Origin: Pseudohalioglobus sediminis
GTDB lineage: Bacteria; Pseudomonadota; Gammaproteobacteria; Pseudomonadales; Halieaceae
Length of the DNA: 64,000 nucleotides
Assembly: GCF_008370495.1 (NCBI RefSeq)
Contig: NZ_VTUX01000002.1
Span: forward strand, 1-64,000
Reading direction: 5' to 3'
The translations under genes and the position numbers were made by a program. Positions 1 to 8,439 of this stretch are shown here, one piece after another; within the stretch, counting starts at the first letter, position 1, and every line of letters starts with the position of its first letter. Below the pieces are notes generated by a model. The model was given only the letters and a program-made list of their open reading frames with translations, was not told the DNA's origin and ran no database searches.

Positions 1-94
1 ACTCTCGGCATAGGGCCGCCATCTTCTCTCCTTCGAGCAGCCTGGCGACAAATCTGAGGCGTTCATCCATCGGTTTACACTCTTTCCACGGCAT
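1..94 (-). CDS. IS481-family transposase, N-terminal fragment (runs off window)
   Basis: Reverse-strand ATG at 94 opens a frame of 31 residues to the window edge: MPWKECKPMDERLRFVARLL followed by EGEKMAALCRE. This is the characteristic start of IS481-family DDE transposases (MPWKE ... MDERLRFV ... LCREFGIS), the first helices of their N-terminal helix-turn-helix. These enzymes cut and join IS ends. Only the DNA-binding start is visible, so the catalytic triad and the integrity of the gene cannot be judged. Confidence 0.8.
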   Translation of the reverse strand, partial: MPWKECKPMDERLRFVARLLEGEKMAALCRE

Positions 95-131
95 CTGGAG
101 GCCTCCTCCAAATACCTAAATGTGTAAACCA
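1..131 (-). mobile_element. IS481-family insertion sequence, one end (partial)
   Basis: The reverse strand from about 131 reads TGGTTTACACATTTAGG and leads into a transposase start at 94. IS481-family ends begin with TG and place the transposase start close to the end, so the element boundary is probably near 131 (give or take a few bases). The sequence GGTTTACAC at 72-80 is an exact inverted copy of GTGTAAACC at 122-130, so the terminal sequence is echoed just inside the coding region. The other end and any target duplication lie outside the window. Confidence 0.75.
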
Positions 132-187
132 TGTCTCCGGCGGCCGGCGCTCCGGTATATTCTGTAAGCTATGTGTCAGGAACTACA

Positions 188-212
188 AAAAAGGTCCCGC
201 AGGGGCCTTTTT
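188..212. terminator. Intrinsic terminator, symmetric
   Basis: An 11-bp hairpin (AAAAAGGTCCC, loop GCA, GGGGCCTTTTT; one G-T pair) has A-run and T-run flanks, so it could act on either strand. It sits between the IS end and the PPOX gene. The gene it originally served is not visible; either it lies beyond the IS or it was displaced by the insertion. Confidence 0.7.
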
Positions 213-330
213 GCGTTATCAGGGGTGCAAAAAAACTCGTTGCTACCCGGGCGCACCTTGCTGGAGCGAGCTGCGCAGCCTATCTTGGGGATATCAATCT
301 CGGTGCTCCCTAAAGGGGCAGGAATATGGC

Positions 331-954
331 ATGAAGCGCATCGAAACCGTCGACGAGCTGAGGCAGCTTATCGGGGAACCACATTCACTGGTCCAGCATA
401 AGATCTCACCGGTGTTGACCCCGGAAGCCCGTGATTTCATCAGCAGGAGTCCGTTGCTGTTCATGGCGACGAAGGACGACGTGAATCGAGTCACCGTCTC
501 CCCCAAAGGCGATGTTGCCGGCTTTGTCCGTGTCGGGGATGAGCACACCCTGCTGATCCCGGAGCGGCCGGGCAATAAACTCTGCCATGGCCTTGGCAAC
601 ATTCTCCGCACCGGCAGCGTTGGCTTGCTGTTCACGCTTCCGGGTACCGAGGAGACACTGCGTGTAAACGGCAGGGCGCAGCTCTACGAAGACGACGAGA
701 CCTGCGGTGAGATGTCGGCAAACGGGAAGCCGGCCCTGTTATTGATCAGGGTCGAGGTCGAAGAGTGCTTTTTCCATTGCGCGAAGGCTTTCAAGCGCAG
801 CAAGAGCTGGCAGCCAGAGACCTGGCAGCAGCCGCTGAAAGTCAATTTTGGCAAACAAATCGCCAGGAATTCCGGGCGTGGCAAGGTCAGTGGTGCCGCA
901 GTCGCCATTGCCGTAGATGCCGCAATCAAGGCGGACTATAAAAACAACCTGTGA
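331..954 (+). CDS. PPOX-type FMN-binding flavoprotein (pyridoxamine 5'-phosphate oxidase-like)
   Basis: The 207-residue product resembles the MSMEG_1061-type group of pyridoxamine-phosphate-oxidase-like split-barrel proteins. These bind FMN or related cofactors and reduce or oxidise small molecules; the substrate here is unknown. Recognisable segments are LFMATKDDVNRVTVSPKGD (around 47-65), the RPGNKLCHGLGNIL segment after the second strand, RVNGRAQL, and a C-terminal CFFHCAKAFKRSKSW typical of this group. I chose the ATG at 331, preceded by a purine-rich AGGGGCAGGA, because the upstream in-frame extension shows no family similarity. It stands alone between the IS end and convergent CNNM genes. 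Cytoplasmic; exact function open. Confidence 0.8.
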   Translation: MKRIETVDELRQLIGEPHSLVQHKISPVLTPEARDFISRSPLLFMATKDDVNRVTVSPKGDVAGFVRVGDEHTLLIPERPGNKLCHGLGNILRTGSVGLLFTLPGTEETLRVNGRAQLYEDDETCGEMSANGKPALLLIRVEVEECFFHCAKAFKRSKSWQPETWQQPLKVNFGKQIARNSGRGKVSGAAVAIAVDAAIKADYKNNL

Positions 955-1016
955 TCCGCCCGGCGGTGCAAGGCCAGCCCGGCTCCGGTGAAACGTTGCG
1001 CTGCCTGGCGTTGGCG

Positions 1017-2030
1017 CTAGTGATAGCGATATTTGCCAATACCGGTGAGCAGTCGCGCCAGTATGTCGCTGCCGGTGATGATGCGCCGCTGGCCAACCCA
1101 GATTAGCACCACATCGTTCTGTATTTGGTCATCAGTGTTGGCACTGGCTCTCTTGAGCTGGCGAATCACATCGCCGAGGGTTGTTTGCTGGTCGCGCACC
1201 ACGACCGGGCGGTGACAGTAGCGATAGGGCTCCAGCGGCTGTTTGCCATACAGCGCAGCGCGGGTGAATTGATCCACATGCAAGGCCAGGCGGGGCTCTC
1301 CCTCCGCGTCCACCACGATCACCCAGGGTTCACCGGGGGCGTTGATGCGCTGCAGGAAAGCGTCATCTGCCCGTCGCTCTACTTCCGGAAAGCGCGGCAG
1401 GTCCAGGTCTACGGGCAGCGTGATAATGCTGTCGTCACTGAGCTGTTCGCCTTCCTCCATGGTCGACAGATCGTCGATGTCCAGAAAGTTGAGTGCGCCG
1501 ATACCTTCCACATCGCTGACCTCGGTCTCGGGCGAGCGCACATGCGCTTTCAGGATGTCGCGCAACAGGGGCTCATGCATGTACTCGATGGCTTCCTTGC
1601 CCAGCCACCAGTCCAGGAACCTGGCAGTTGGCCTGGCAAAAGGAAACAGCAAAAACTGGTACAGGTGAATGACCGGTGCCAGCAGCGACGCGGTACGCAG
1701 CGGGTGCCGTGAAAAGTAGGCCTGGGGCATTATTTCGCCAAACCAGGTGATAATAAAAGTTGAGAACAGAAATGCGAGCAGCCCGGCCATGACCGAATTG
1801 GCCAGCAAGGCCAGTAATACATTGATCGACACGTTGCCCCACAAGATCGTTGCCAGCAGGAAATTGGAGTCCTCGCGCAGGCGCAATACGCGGCTGGCGC
1901 GTTCGTCTCGTTTGGCTTCCACTTCCAACTGCAATCGGCTCAGTCGATAGAATGCGAGATTGCTGCCTGAGAACATTGCGCTCTGGGTTACGCAGAAAGC
2001 GATGCCAGCCCAGGTCAGGATATTTTCCAT
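1017..2030 (-). CDS. CNNM-domain membrane protein without a clear CorC domain
   Basis: The 337-residue inner-membrane protein has an N-terminal CNNM (DUF21) module: about four hydrophobic segments in residues 1-145, with FGEIMPQAYF matching the family FGE-x-xPK-type motif. The C-terminal half aligns loosely with CBS-domain architecture (VDAEGEPRLALHV ... QTTLGDVIRQLK) but there is no obvious CorC_HlyC domain. It is the shortest and last of three related genes read on the minus strand. CNNM/CorC proteins are linked to magnesium or cobalt efflux; whether this divergent copy transports, or partners the two longer ones, cannot be told from sequence. Confidence 0.75.
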   Translation of the reverse strand: MENILTWAGIAFCVTQSAMFSGSNLAFYRLSRLQLEVEAKRDERASRVLRLREDSNFLLATILWGNVSINVLLALLANSVMAGLLAFLFSTFIITWFGEIMPQAYFSRHPLRTASLLAPVIHLYQFLLFPFARPTARFLDWWLGKEAIEYMHEPLLRDILKAHVRSPETEVSDVEGIGALNFLDIDDLSTMEEGEQLSDDSIITLPVDLDLPRFPEVERRADDAFLQRINAPGEPWVIVVDAEGEPRLALHVDQFTRAALYGKQPLEPYRYCHRPVVVRDQQTTLGDVIRQLKRASANTDDQIQNDVVLIWVGQRRIITGSDILARLLTGIGKYRYH

Positions 2031-2110
2031 CGTCGGTAGTCCCCAAGATTTAGCAGTAAAACTGCGTTAATTATGCTTCCCCAATGGCTTTCGCGGCAGC
2101 CTTGCGCCAG

Positions 2111-3373
2111 CTAGTCAGCCGGTTTGACGTGCACTTCCAGGATCGTTCTATCGTTAGCCTTTTCCACGGTAAAGGCGTAGCCACAATCGACCAGTGTCTC
2201 GCCGATCGCGGGTACGTGCTTCAGCCGCGCCACGATCAGTCCGCCGATAGTCCGCGCCTCGCTCAGGCGCAGGTCGGTACCCAGCAGGTCATTTACTTCC
2301 GCGACCGGCATGCGCGCATCGAGGCGGTAGCTTTCATCATCCAGTGCTGCATAGCCAGGCCGGAGGTGGTCATCTTGCTCGTCGTATATCGCCCCTGCAC
2401 CGACCTGCCCGACGACCGTTTCGAGGATTCTCTCAACGGTGATCAAGCCTATGGCAGAGCCGTATTCGTCAACCACCACCGCGCTTTGATCCTCCCGATT
2501 GCGCAGCACCGGTAGCAACTCTACCAGCGGCTGTTGTGACGGGACATACAGTGCCGGCCTGACCAGGTCCTTGAGCGATTGCGTCGATTCTCGCACCCGT
2601 TTCAGGTCCCACACAGACAGCGATAACAGGCCGGTTACCTCGCTGCGTTTGTCGTCATAAACGGGCAGGTGCGCAACACCGGTGTTACGCAGCAGATTAT
2701 CAATGTCTTCGAGCCTGGTGTTGGTGTCGACGGCGGTCATTTGCGCAGCGGGCAGCATGACGTCGCCGGCAACGAACTCGCCGAAGCGCACCACATTCCT
2801 GATCCGTGTGCGGTCAAACACATCTACCGTGGCGCCACCTTCGGCCATATCGAGAACCGCGCGCAGTTGGGCCCGAATCGGAAAAATCCCGGCACCGGGA
2901 TCGCCGTGGCCGAACCAACGCGCCGCCAGACGGGCCACGCGGGAGAATACATAAATAATCGGGAAGAAAACGATGTAGAAAGCGTACAGCGGGTAGATGA
3001 TCTTGGGCGTCAGTTCGTCAGCGCGTTGCTGGAACACGCTCTTGGGTACCACCTCGCCCAAAACCAGCGTTATCGGGATGAGCAGCAGTGTCGCGTAGAG
3101 ATCGCCTTTTTCCCCGACCGCTGCGATTGTTGTCGTCGTCGCGATTGCCGTTAGCAGCACCAGCGCCACGTTCGTGCCGACCAGAGTCGTACTAAGGATC
3201 ACCTCCGGGCTCTCCAGCAGCCGCAGGGCCAGCTTGCTGCCGGCATCACCGTTCCTGGCCCGGTGACGCAGTTTATGACGGTCGCAGTTGACGATGGCAA
3301 TTTCCGCGCCGGAGAAGAACCCCTGCAGCCCCAGGAGTACAGCAAGACCGGCCAGCATGAACAATGTGCTCAT
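2111..3373 (-). CDS. Hemolysin C/CorC-family CNNM protein (CNNM + CBS pair + CorC domain)
   Basis: The 420-residue protein has the full family layout. The N-terminal CNNM region (about 1-180) begins with FFSGAEIAIVNCDRHKLRHR and contains LGEVVPKSV. Two CBS repeats follow (about 200-330; VFDRTRIRNVVRFGEFVAGDVMLP and VVVDEYGSAIGLITVERI). The C-terminal CorC_HlyC domain (about 345-420) contains YRLDARMPVAEVNDLLG and ARTIGGLIVARL. Family members act in divalent-cation (Mg/Co) homeostasis at the inner membrane. Its start overlaps the stop of the next upstream gene by four bases (ATGA), so the pair is probably co-translated. No ion-selectivity claim can be made by eye. Confidence 0.85.
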   Translation of the reverse strand: MSTLFMLAGLAVLLGLQGFFSGAEIAIVNCDRHKLRHRARNGDAGSKLALRLLESPEVILSTTLVGTNVALVLLTAIATTTTIAAVGEKGDLYATLLLIPITLVLGEVVPKSVFQQRADELTPKIIYPLYAFYIVFFPIIYVFSRVARLAARWFGHGDPGAGIFPIRAQLRAVLDMAEGGATVDVFDRTRIRNVVRFGEFVAGDVMLPAAQMTAVDTNTRLEDIDNLLRNTGVAHLPVYDDKRSEVTGLLSLSVWDLKRVRESTQSLKDLVRPALYVPSQQPLVELLPVLRNREDQSAVVVDEYGSAIGLITVERILETVVGQVGAGAIYDEQDDHLRPGYAALDDESYRLDARMPVAEVNDLLGTDLRLSEARTIGGLIVARLKHVPAIGETLVDCGYAFTVEKANDRTILEVHVKPAD

Positions 3374-4647
3374 GGGATCTCTGCTCCGCTGTCTGTGCGG
3401 CGCATCACCCGAGCACGGGCCACGCGATTACCGTCCATCTCCAGCACTTCGATTTGCAGGCCATCAAGAGACACCTGGTCGCCCGGGGCTGGCAGACGGT
3501 CGAGTTGCCGCAGGATCAGGCCGCCCAGTGTGGTCATCCGCGAGTCCTCCAGGCCGAAGTTCGCAAGCCGATTGAGGTCGATCAGTTTCATGTCGCCGGG
3601 CAGATCGAAGGATTCAGCGCCCACGTCGAAAACTGCCCGCTGCCGGGCCGTTTCCGCCTGGGTTCGCCCGAAAATACAGGTCAGTACATCGTTGATGGTA
3701 AGCAGGCCGTCCACGCCGCCAAACTCGTTCAGCACCATCACGGCGCGCAGGTCCCTGGATTGGAAATAGTCGAACATTTCGTCGACTTTCTTGGTGCCGG
3801 GTACCATTGCTGCGGGTCGCAGCAGCTCATCCAGTGGCAGGGTGGTCAGGTCAATATCCTCAAGCAGGTATTTCATGACATCCTCGGCACAGAGAAAACC
3901 GAGTACGTTGTCGTGATGCTCCCGGTACACAGGCACCCGCTGATGCCGGAAACTGAGGAAGTGGTCGATGATGTCGCTCATGGGCTGGTCAGCGTTTATC
4001 CAGCGAACACGGGTGCGGGGCACCATCACTTCTATGATCTCGGCGGTTCCCGCCTGCAGAAGATTGTGGATCAGGGCCTGTTCTGTCGCCGTGAGTTCCC
4101 CGCGGATGACGCCCTCGTCGAGCAGGGACCTGAATTCATCTACCTGCAGAATGTTGTCGCTTGATCGCTCCTCGCCGACGAGCCGGCTGGTTATACGATC
4201 TGAAAGGACGCGAATTGCCGAGGTCAGTGGTGCGATCAAATTGACCCAGAAATGCATGGGTTTGGCGACGATCCTGGTGCTCACGCCCACGGGGTCGGAA
4301 ATAGCGATGGTTTTCGGGGTGGCCTCTCCAAACAGCAGTAGCAAAGGCACCATGACCAGCGTGCTGATCCAGGCGGCATTGTGCGTACCGTAGAGGGCAA
4401 CAAGTATGGCGGTCAGGTTGGCAGTGGCCGCAACATTGACCACCTGGTTGCCACAGAGTATGGAGATGATCAGCCTGCGCGGCTGTCCCAGCAGGGCGTG
4501 AAGCTTGTCCGCGAGCGGATTGCGCTCCCGACGGAGCTGGCGCAGGTCGAGGCGAGAGAGCGAAAACAGCGCCGTTTCTGACCCGGAAAAAAATGCCGAT
4601 GCAACCAGCAGGCCGACAAGTAATGTGAACTGAAAAATCAATTCCAT
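3370..4647 (-). CDS. Hemolysin C/CorC-family CNNM protein (first gene of the trio)
   Basis: The 425-residue paralogue of the adjacent gene has a CNNM membrane module (FFSGSETALFSLSRLDLRQL near the start, LLFGEATPKTIAIS around 110). It then has CBS repeats (EVMVPRTRVRWINADQPMSD; VMVLNEFGGVDGLLTINDVL) and a C-terminal CorC_HlyC domain (FDLPGDMKLIDLNRL ... TLGGLILRQL). The EVMVPR motif is the standard start of the first CBS repeat. As the first gene of the minus-strand trio its promoter should lie in 4648-4855, where I found no convincing consensus. Likely role is divalent-cation efflux or regulation in the inner membrane. Confidence 0.85.
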   Translation of the reverse strand: MELIFQFTLLVGLLVASAFFSGSETALFSLSRLDLRQLRRERNPLADKLHALLGQPRRLIISILCGNQVVNVAATANLTAILVALYGTHNAAWISTLVMVPLLLLFGEATPKTIAISDPVGVSTRIVAKPMHFWVNLIAPLTSAIRVLSDRITSRLVGEERSSDNILQVDEFRSLLDEGVIRGELTATEQALIHNLLQAGTAEIIEVMVPRTRVRWINADQPMSDIIDHFLSFRHQRVPVYREHHDNVLGFLCAEDVMKYLLEDIDLTTLPLDELLRPAAMVPGTKKVDEMFDYFQSRDLRAVMVLNEFGGVDGLLTINDVLTCIFGRTQAETARQRAVFDVGAESFDLPGDMKLIDLNRLANFGLEDSRMTTLGGLILRQLDRLPAPGDQVSLDGLQIEVLEMDGNRVARARVMRRTDSGAEIP

Positions 4648-4855
4648 CTACGCATTCTAACCCGTCGACTCATGTGCGGTTAGGCCTTTGTTGACGGAAA
4701 AACCCACAAATTCAATCGCGCTGGGTTGCGGCAATGGCAAGGCTGAGGCGATCTGGCGTGTCGTACACCGGTCATGCAGGCCTCGACCGGCCCCGCCTGG
4801 TGCGCAGCTTGCGGCCGGGATGCGCGGTCAGGCGGGTCTCAACGGATGTTTTTGC

Positions 4856-5872
4856 CTAGAGCGCCAGTTCCGCCATATCGCGGAGCAGCGCTTCGTCCCC
4901 ATTTATCAGCAGACTGGTCACCGGCGAGTTTTCCCAGTCCTGGAGTTTCTCGCGGATACGCTCTCGCGGCCCGCAGAGGGAGATTTCGTCGGCAAAAGCG
5001 TCGGGCACTGCGGCAATGGCCTCATCCCGCTTGCCCTCGAAGAACAGTGTCTGGATCTGCTCGGCCTCATCCGGGAAACCCATCCTGGCCATGAGTTCCT
5101 TGTGAAAATTGCGCTTGGCCGCGCCCATGCCGCCGATGTAGAAGCCGAGCATGGCCTTGACGGGGTAGAGCGCCTGCTCAAGGTCGTCGTTGATATTGGC
5201 CATCACCGTGGGGCAGATTTCGAAGCCCTCGGGGGCGCCGGCGATCTGGTCGGCATAGACTTCCTGACGATACGGCGAGTAGTAGAGTGGCAGCCAGCCA
5301 TCGGCTATCTCTGCGGTCTGGGTGACATTGCGCGGACCTTCTGCGCCGATAAAAATCGGCACGTCCGCGCGCAGGGGATGGGTGATGGGTTTCAGCGGCT
5401 TGCCCATACCCCAGGCACCGGGGCCCTCATAGGGCAGGGGGTAGAATTCACCGTCATTGGTAACCGGCGCTTTGCGCGCCAGTACCTGGCGGATAATGGA
5501 GACATACTCGCGGGTGCGGGTTACCGGTTTACTGTAGGGCTGGCCGTACCAGCCTTCTACTACCTGCGGCCCCGAAACGCCGAGCCCCAGAATCATGCGC
5601 CCCCCTGACAGTGCATCGAGCGCCAGCGTCGCCATGGCGCAGGCCGTCGGCGTGCGTGCAGACAATTGCGCCACGGACGTGCCGAGACGGATAGTCGATG
5701 TCTGTGCCCCGATCCAGGCCAGCGGTGTAAAACAATCATTGCCCCAGGATTCCGCAGTCCATACGGAATCGAAGCCGAGGCGCTCCGCCTCCTGTGCCAG
5801 CGCAGTATGATTCTCACCGGGGCACAATGCGCCCCAGTACCCGAGTTGTAATCCAAGTTTGAGTTTGGCCAT
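4856..5872 (-). CDS. LLM-class (luciferase-like) F420-type oxidoreductase
   Basis: The 338-residue TIM-barrel flavin/deazaflavin-dependent oxidoreductase resembles the TIGR03559-like branch of LLM enzymes annotated as F420-dependent. Family landmarks are LGLQLGYWG at the start, AERLGFDSVWTAE (about 29-41), IRLGTSVAQLSARTP (about 61-75), GGRMILGLGVSGPQVVEGWYG (about 89-109) and PIFIGAEGPRN (about 170-180). Members move hydride between F420H2 (or FMNH2) and small organic substrates. Neither cofactor nor substrate is proven. It is divergent from moaC, with a 151-bp shared promoter region. Confidence 0.8.
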   Translation of the reverse strand: MAKLKLGLQLGYWGALCPGENHTALAQEAERLGFDSVWTAESWGNDCFTPLAWIGAQTSTIRLGTSVAQLSARTPTACAMATLALDALSGGRMILGLGVSGPQVVEGWYGQPYSKPVTRTREYVSIIRQVLARKAPVTNDGEFYPLPYEGPGAWGMGKPLKPITHPLRADVPIFIGAEGPRNVTQTAEIADGWLPLYYSPYRQEVYADQIAGAPEGFEICPTVMANINDDLEQALYPVKAMLGFYIGGMGAAKRNFHKELMARMGFPDEAEQIQTLFFEGKRDEAIAAVPDAFADEISLCGPRERIREKLQDWENSPVTSLLINGDEALLRDMAELAL

Positions 5873-6023
5873 GTCTTGTCTCCTTGTTCTGCTTACTCTA
5901 AGCCACCCTCAGCCCGTGGGGAAAGTGGTTCGGGGCCAAATTGTCTGGCAGCATTGATCAAGCCTGTTATTCAGTGGCGCCATTGGATAGACTCTGGCGG
6001 TTCTCAGCAAGGCGGGATCAGCC

Positions 6024-6509
6024 ATGAGTAAACTCTCACATCTGGATGCCTCCGGCGCTGCCCACATGGTGGATGTGGGCGGCAAGTCGGTGAGTGAGCG
6101 CGTGGCAGTGGCCAGCGCTACTGTCAGCATGTTGCCGGAAACCCTGCAGTTACTGCGCGATGGCGGACACAAGAAAGGTGACGTATTGGCCGTCGCGCGT
6201 GTCGCGGGTATCCAGGCTGCCAAAAAGTGTTCTGACCTGATTCCGCTGTGTCACCCGCTGATGCTGACCGCGATCAGCATAGAGTTCGAACTGGACGCGA
6301 GTGACACACAGGTCCTGATCACCGGCCGCTGTAAGGTCGCAGGGCAAACCGGCGTTGAAATGGAAGCGCTCACGGCGGTATCTGTCGCCGCGCTCACGAT
6401 CTACGATATGTGCAAGGCGGTGGATCGCGGCATGGTCATCGGCGGACTTCGCCTGCTGGAAAAGCAGGGCGGGAAGTCCGGGACCTGGCGGGCAGGGGAG
6501 CCGGGCTGA
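6024..6509 (+). CDS. moaC: Cyclic pyranopterin monophosphate synthase MoaC
   Basis: MoaC converts the MoaA product 3',8-cyclo-GTP to cyclic pyranopterin monophosphate, the second half of the first step of molybdenum-cofactor synthesis. The 161-residue length is normal. Diagnostic stretches are [52 protein letters not shown] (catalytic His region) and [25 protein letters not shown]. The stop overlaps the moaD start (TGATG, 6507-6511). moaA and moaB are not adjacent. Confidence 0.95.
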   Translation: MSKLSHLDASGAAHMVDVGGKSVSERVAVASATVSMLPETLQLLRDGGHKKGDVLAVARVAGIQAAKKCSDLIPLCHPLMLTAISIEFELDASDTQVLITGRCKVAGQTGVEMEALTAVSVAALTIYDMCKAVDRGMVIGGLRLLEKQGGKSGTWRAGEPG

Positions 6510-6763
6510 TGTTGCGAGTGCTGTTTTTTGGTCGGATTCGCGAGGAACTGGGCTGCGCGCATCTCAGCCTGGAGCATGACGAGAGTACTGCCGATCTCGA
6601 GCGCTTGCAGCAGGAACTGGTTGCGGCCAACAGTGAAAAGTGGGCGCAGGTACTTTCTGCCGACAACATCATACGTGCAGTCAATCAGCAGGTAGCCCAG
6701 GGCAATGTTGCACTATGCGATGGCGATGAAGTGGCCTTCTTTCCGCCGGTAACCGGGGGTTAG
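6509..6763 (+). CDS. moaD: Molybdopterin synthase small (sulfur-carrier) subunit MoaD
   Basis: The 84-residue ubiquitin-fold sulfur carrier ends in the required Gly-Gly (PPVTGG), which is thiocarboxylated by MoeB and then donates sulfur inside the MoaDE complex. The start [15 protein letters not shown] is typical. I selected the ATG at 6509, which overlaps the moaC stop and implies translational coupling; the longer upstream frame is a shadow of moaC. Mid-protein residues VNQQVAQGNVALCDGDEVAFFPP match the MoaD strand order. Confidence 0.93.
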   Translation: MLRVLFFGRIREELGCAHLSLEHDESTADLERLQQELVAANSEKWAQVLSADNIIRAVNQQVAQGNVALCDGDEVAFFPPVTGG

Positions 6764-6769
6764 TGTCGC

Positions 6770-7237
6770 GTGCGTACACATGTCAGCGTGCAGCAAGCGG
6801 ATTTTGATGTCGCGGCGCTGCAGGCGGAATTACAAACGGATGCGGCGGCAGTCGGCGCTATCGCGACCTTTACCGGATACGTGCGTGGGGGGCAGGGCGA
6901 CAGCGTCATTTCTGCCCTGGAGTTGGAGCACTATCCAGGTATGACGGAAACATCTATCGAGCATATACTGCGCGACAGCGCGCAGCGCTGGCCGTTGCTG
7001 GCTGCGACGGTGGTACATCGTATTGGTATCCTGGAGCCAGGTGCCCAAATCGTTTGGGTAGGCGTCAGCGCAGGCCATCGAGGTGACGCTTTTGCGGCCT
7101 GCGAGTTCATTATGGATTACCTGAAGACACGAGCGCCGTTCTGGAAAAAGGAATCCGGTGCCGGCGGTAGTCGCTGGGTTGATGCACGCGACAGCGACAA
7201 CGCCAGAGCAGCCCGCTGGCAAGCGCAGGGCGAATAA
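6770..7237 (+). CDS. moaE: Molybdopterin synthase catalytic subunit MoaE
   Basis: The 155-residue large subunit of molybdopterin synthase takes sulfur from MoaD thiocarboxylate to build the dithiolene of molybdopterin. Family landmarks are GAIATFTGYVRG (about 29-40), ALELEHYPGM (about 49-58), VVHRIGILEPGAQIVWVGV and APFWKKE, where the lysines of the active site lie. Translation starts at GTG 6770, six bases after the moaD stop. It completes a compact moaCDE unit. Confidence 0.95.
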   Translation: MRTHVSVQQADFDVAALQAELQTDAAAVGAIATFTGYVRGGQGDSVISALELEHYPGMTETSIEHILRDSAQRWPLLAATVVHRIGILEPGAQIVWVGVSAGHRGDAFAACEFIMDYLKTRAPFWKKESGAGGSRWVDARDSDNARAARWQAQGE

Positions 7238-7312
7238 CCGAAACGGGTGATGCCAATAACGCCCGAAGGCGTTGCAATACACCAAAATAAACAGGCGATC
7301 AAAGGAGAGCAC

Positions 7313-7789
7313 ATGACGATTGACGGACGAGAGCTGCGCAACGCGCTGGGGAGATTTGCCACCGGTGTATGCGTTATCAGCGCGGTAGACGCGCAAGGCC
7401 ACGCGGTGGGCATGACGGCTAATTCTTTTGCTTCCGTTTCCCTGGAACCACCCCTCGTGCTCTGGTCCTTACAGAATTCGTCTGAGGTTTTCGACAGCTT
7501 TGCCGGCGCGCGCCGGTTTGCTATCAATGTGCTGGCGTCAGACCAGCTGGAAATCTCCAACCAGTATGCCAAGAAGGGCGACCACCGGATGGCGCCGCAA
7601 CACTATCGCCTCGGTCGCCATGGGGCGCCGCTGCTGCGCAATGCGCTGGTCAGCTTCGAGTGCGAGCAGGATGTCACCCATGATGGCGGCGATCACCTCA
7701 TTATTGTTGGCCGGGTCAAGGATATGATCTCGCGTCCTACAGGCAAGCCCCTGTTGTTCCACTCTGGCGCGTATTGCGAGCTGCGCTAG
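7313..7789 (+). CDS. Flavin reductase family protein (FMN-binding split barrel)
   Basis: The 158-residue protein is of the Flavin_Reduct family, the small NAD(P)H:flavin oxidoreductases that feed reduced flavin to partner monooxygenases. Visible motifs are ELRNALGRFATGVCVISA at the N-terminus, GMTANSFASVSLEPPLVLWSL (about 36-56) for flavin binding, and the C-terminal HLIIVGRVKD. The ATG at 7313 has a strong ribosome-binding site (AAAGGAG). No two-component monooxygenase lies next to it. The P450 at 10202 would not normally use such a reductase, so its partner is unknown. Confidence 0.85.
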   Translation: MTIDGRELRNALGRFATGVCVISAVDAQGHAVGMTANSFASVSLEPPLVLWSLQNSSEVFDSFAGARRFAINVLASDQLEISNQYAKKGDHRMAPQHYRLGRHGAPLLRNALVSFECEQDVTHDGGDHLIIVGRVKDMISRPTGKPLLFHSGAYCELR

Positions 7790-7877
7790 TTCAGTCTGTG
7801 AACCGCGCTCTCGCCGTCGTCGTAGATTGTCTCTATACTGATTCGCTCATTTGATGGGCCTTTGTGGTTGAAGCTGA

Positions 7878-8420
7878 ATGAAGTTCTGCACCAGCTGCGG
7901 TAGCACCGTGGCGCTGACAATCCCGGAAGGTGATGATCGCGAGCGTTTCGTGTGCACGAGTTGCGAAAGCATTCACTATGTGAATCCGCGCGTGATCGTT
8001 GGCTGCCTGCCGGTCCACGAGGACAAGGTGCTGCTGTGTAAGCGTGCTATCGAGCCAAGACTGGGTTACTGGACGCTGCCCGCCGGGTTCATGGAAAACG
8101 GCGAGACCACACCGCAGGGCGCCGCCAGGGAAACCTGGGAAGAGGCCCGGGCCCGGGTGACGGACCTGGAGTTGTATCGAATTTTTGATGTGCCCTATAT
8201 CAGCCAGGTATATATGTTCTATCGCTGCCGGGTTGAAGACGGGCGTTACGGTGTCGGCCCTGAGAGTCTGGAAACCGGGTTATACACCGAACAGGAGATT
8301 CCCTGGGATGAGATCGCGTTTCCCGTGGTCAAGCAGACCCTCCAGTCCTACTTCGAGGACGTGAAAACCGGTCATTATCCCGTTCAGGTATCCGCCGTCG
8401 AATATCGCCGGCGCAGCTGA
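7878..8420 (+). CDS. Nudix hydrolase with N-terminal zinc ribbon
   Basis: The 180-residue protein begins with a four-cysteine zinc ribbon (C4, C7, C26, C29) and then carries a Nudix fold whose box reads GFMENGETTPQGAARETWEEA (about 73-93). The usual Gly after the EE pair is replaced (EEARA), a small departure from GX5EX7REUXEEXGU. This zinc-ribbon Nudix type is common in proteobacteria and hydrolyses nucleoside-diphosphate-linked compounds; the substrate is not predictable here. The gene has its own 88-bp upstream gap and is followed 19 bases later by bcp. Confidence 0.85.
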   Translation: MKFCTSCGSTVALTIPEGDDRERFVCTSCESIHYVNPRVIVGCLPVHEDKVLLCKRAIEPRLGYWTLPAGFMENGETTPQGAARETWEEARARVTDLELYRIFDVPYISQVYMFYRCRVEDGRYGVGPESLETGLYTEQEIPWDEIAFPVVKQTLQSYFEDVKTGHYPVQVSAVEYRRRS

Positions 8421-8439
8421 CTTATTACAGGAGGAACAC

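Noticed and set aside
4792-4836. Inverted repeat CCCGCCTG / CAGGCGGG behind the LLM oxidoreductase gene as a terminator
   Set aside because: It has a long 29-base loop and no adjacent T-run, and GC-rich eight-base matches are expected by chance.
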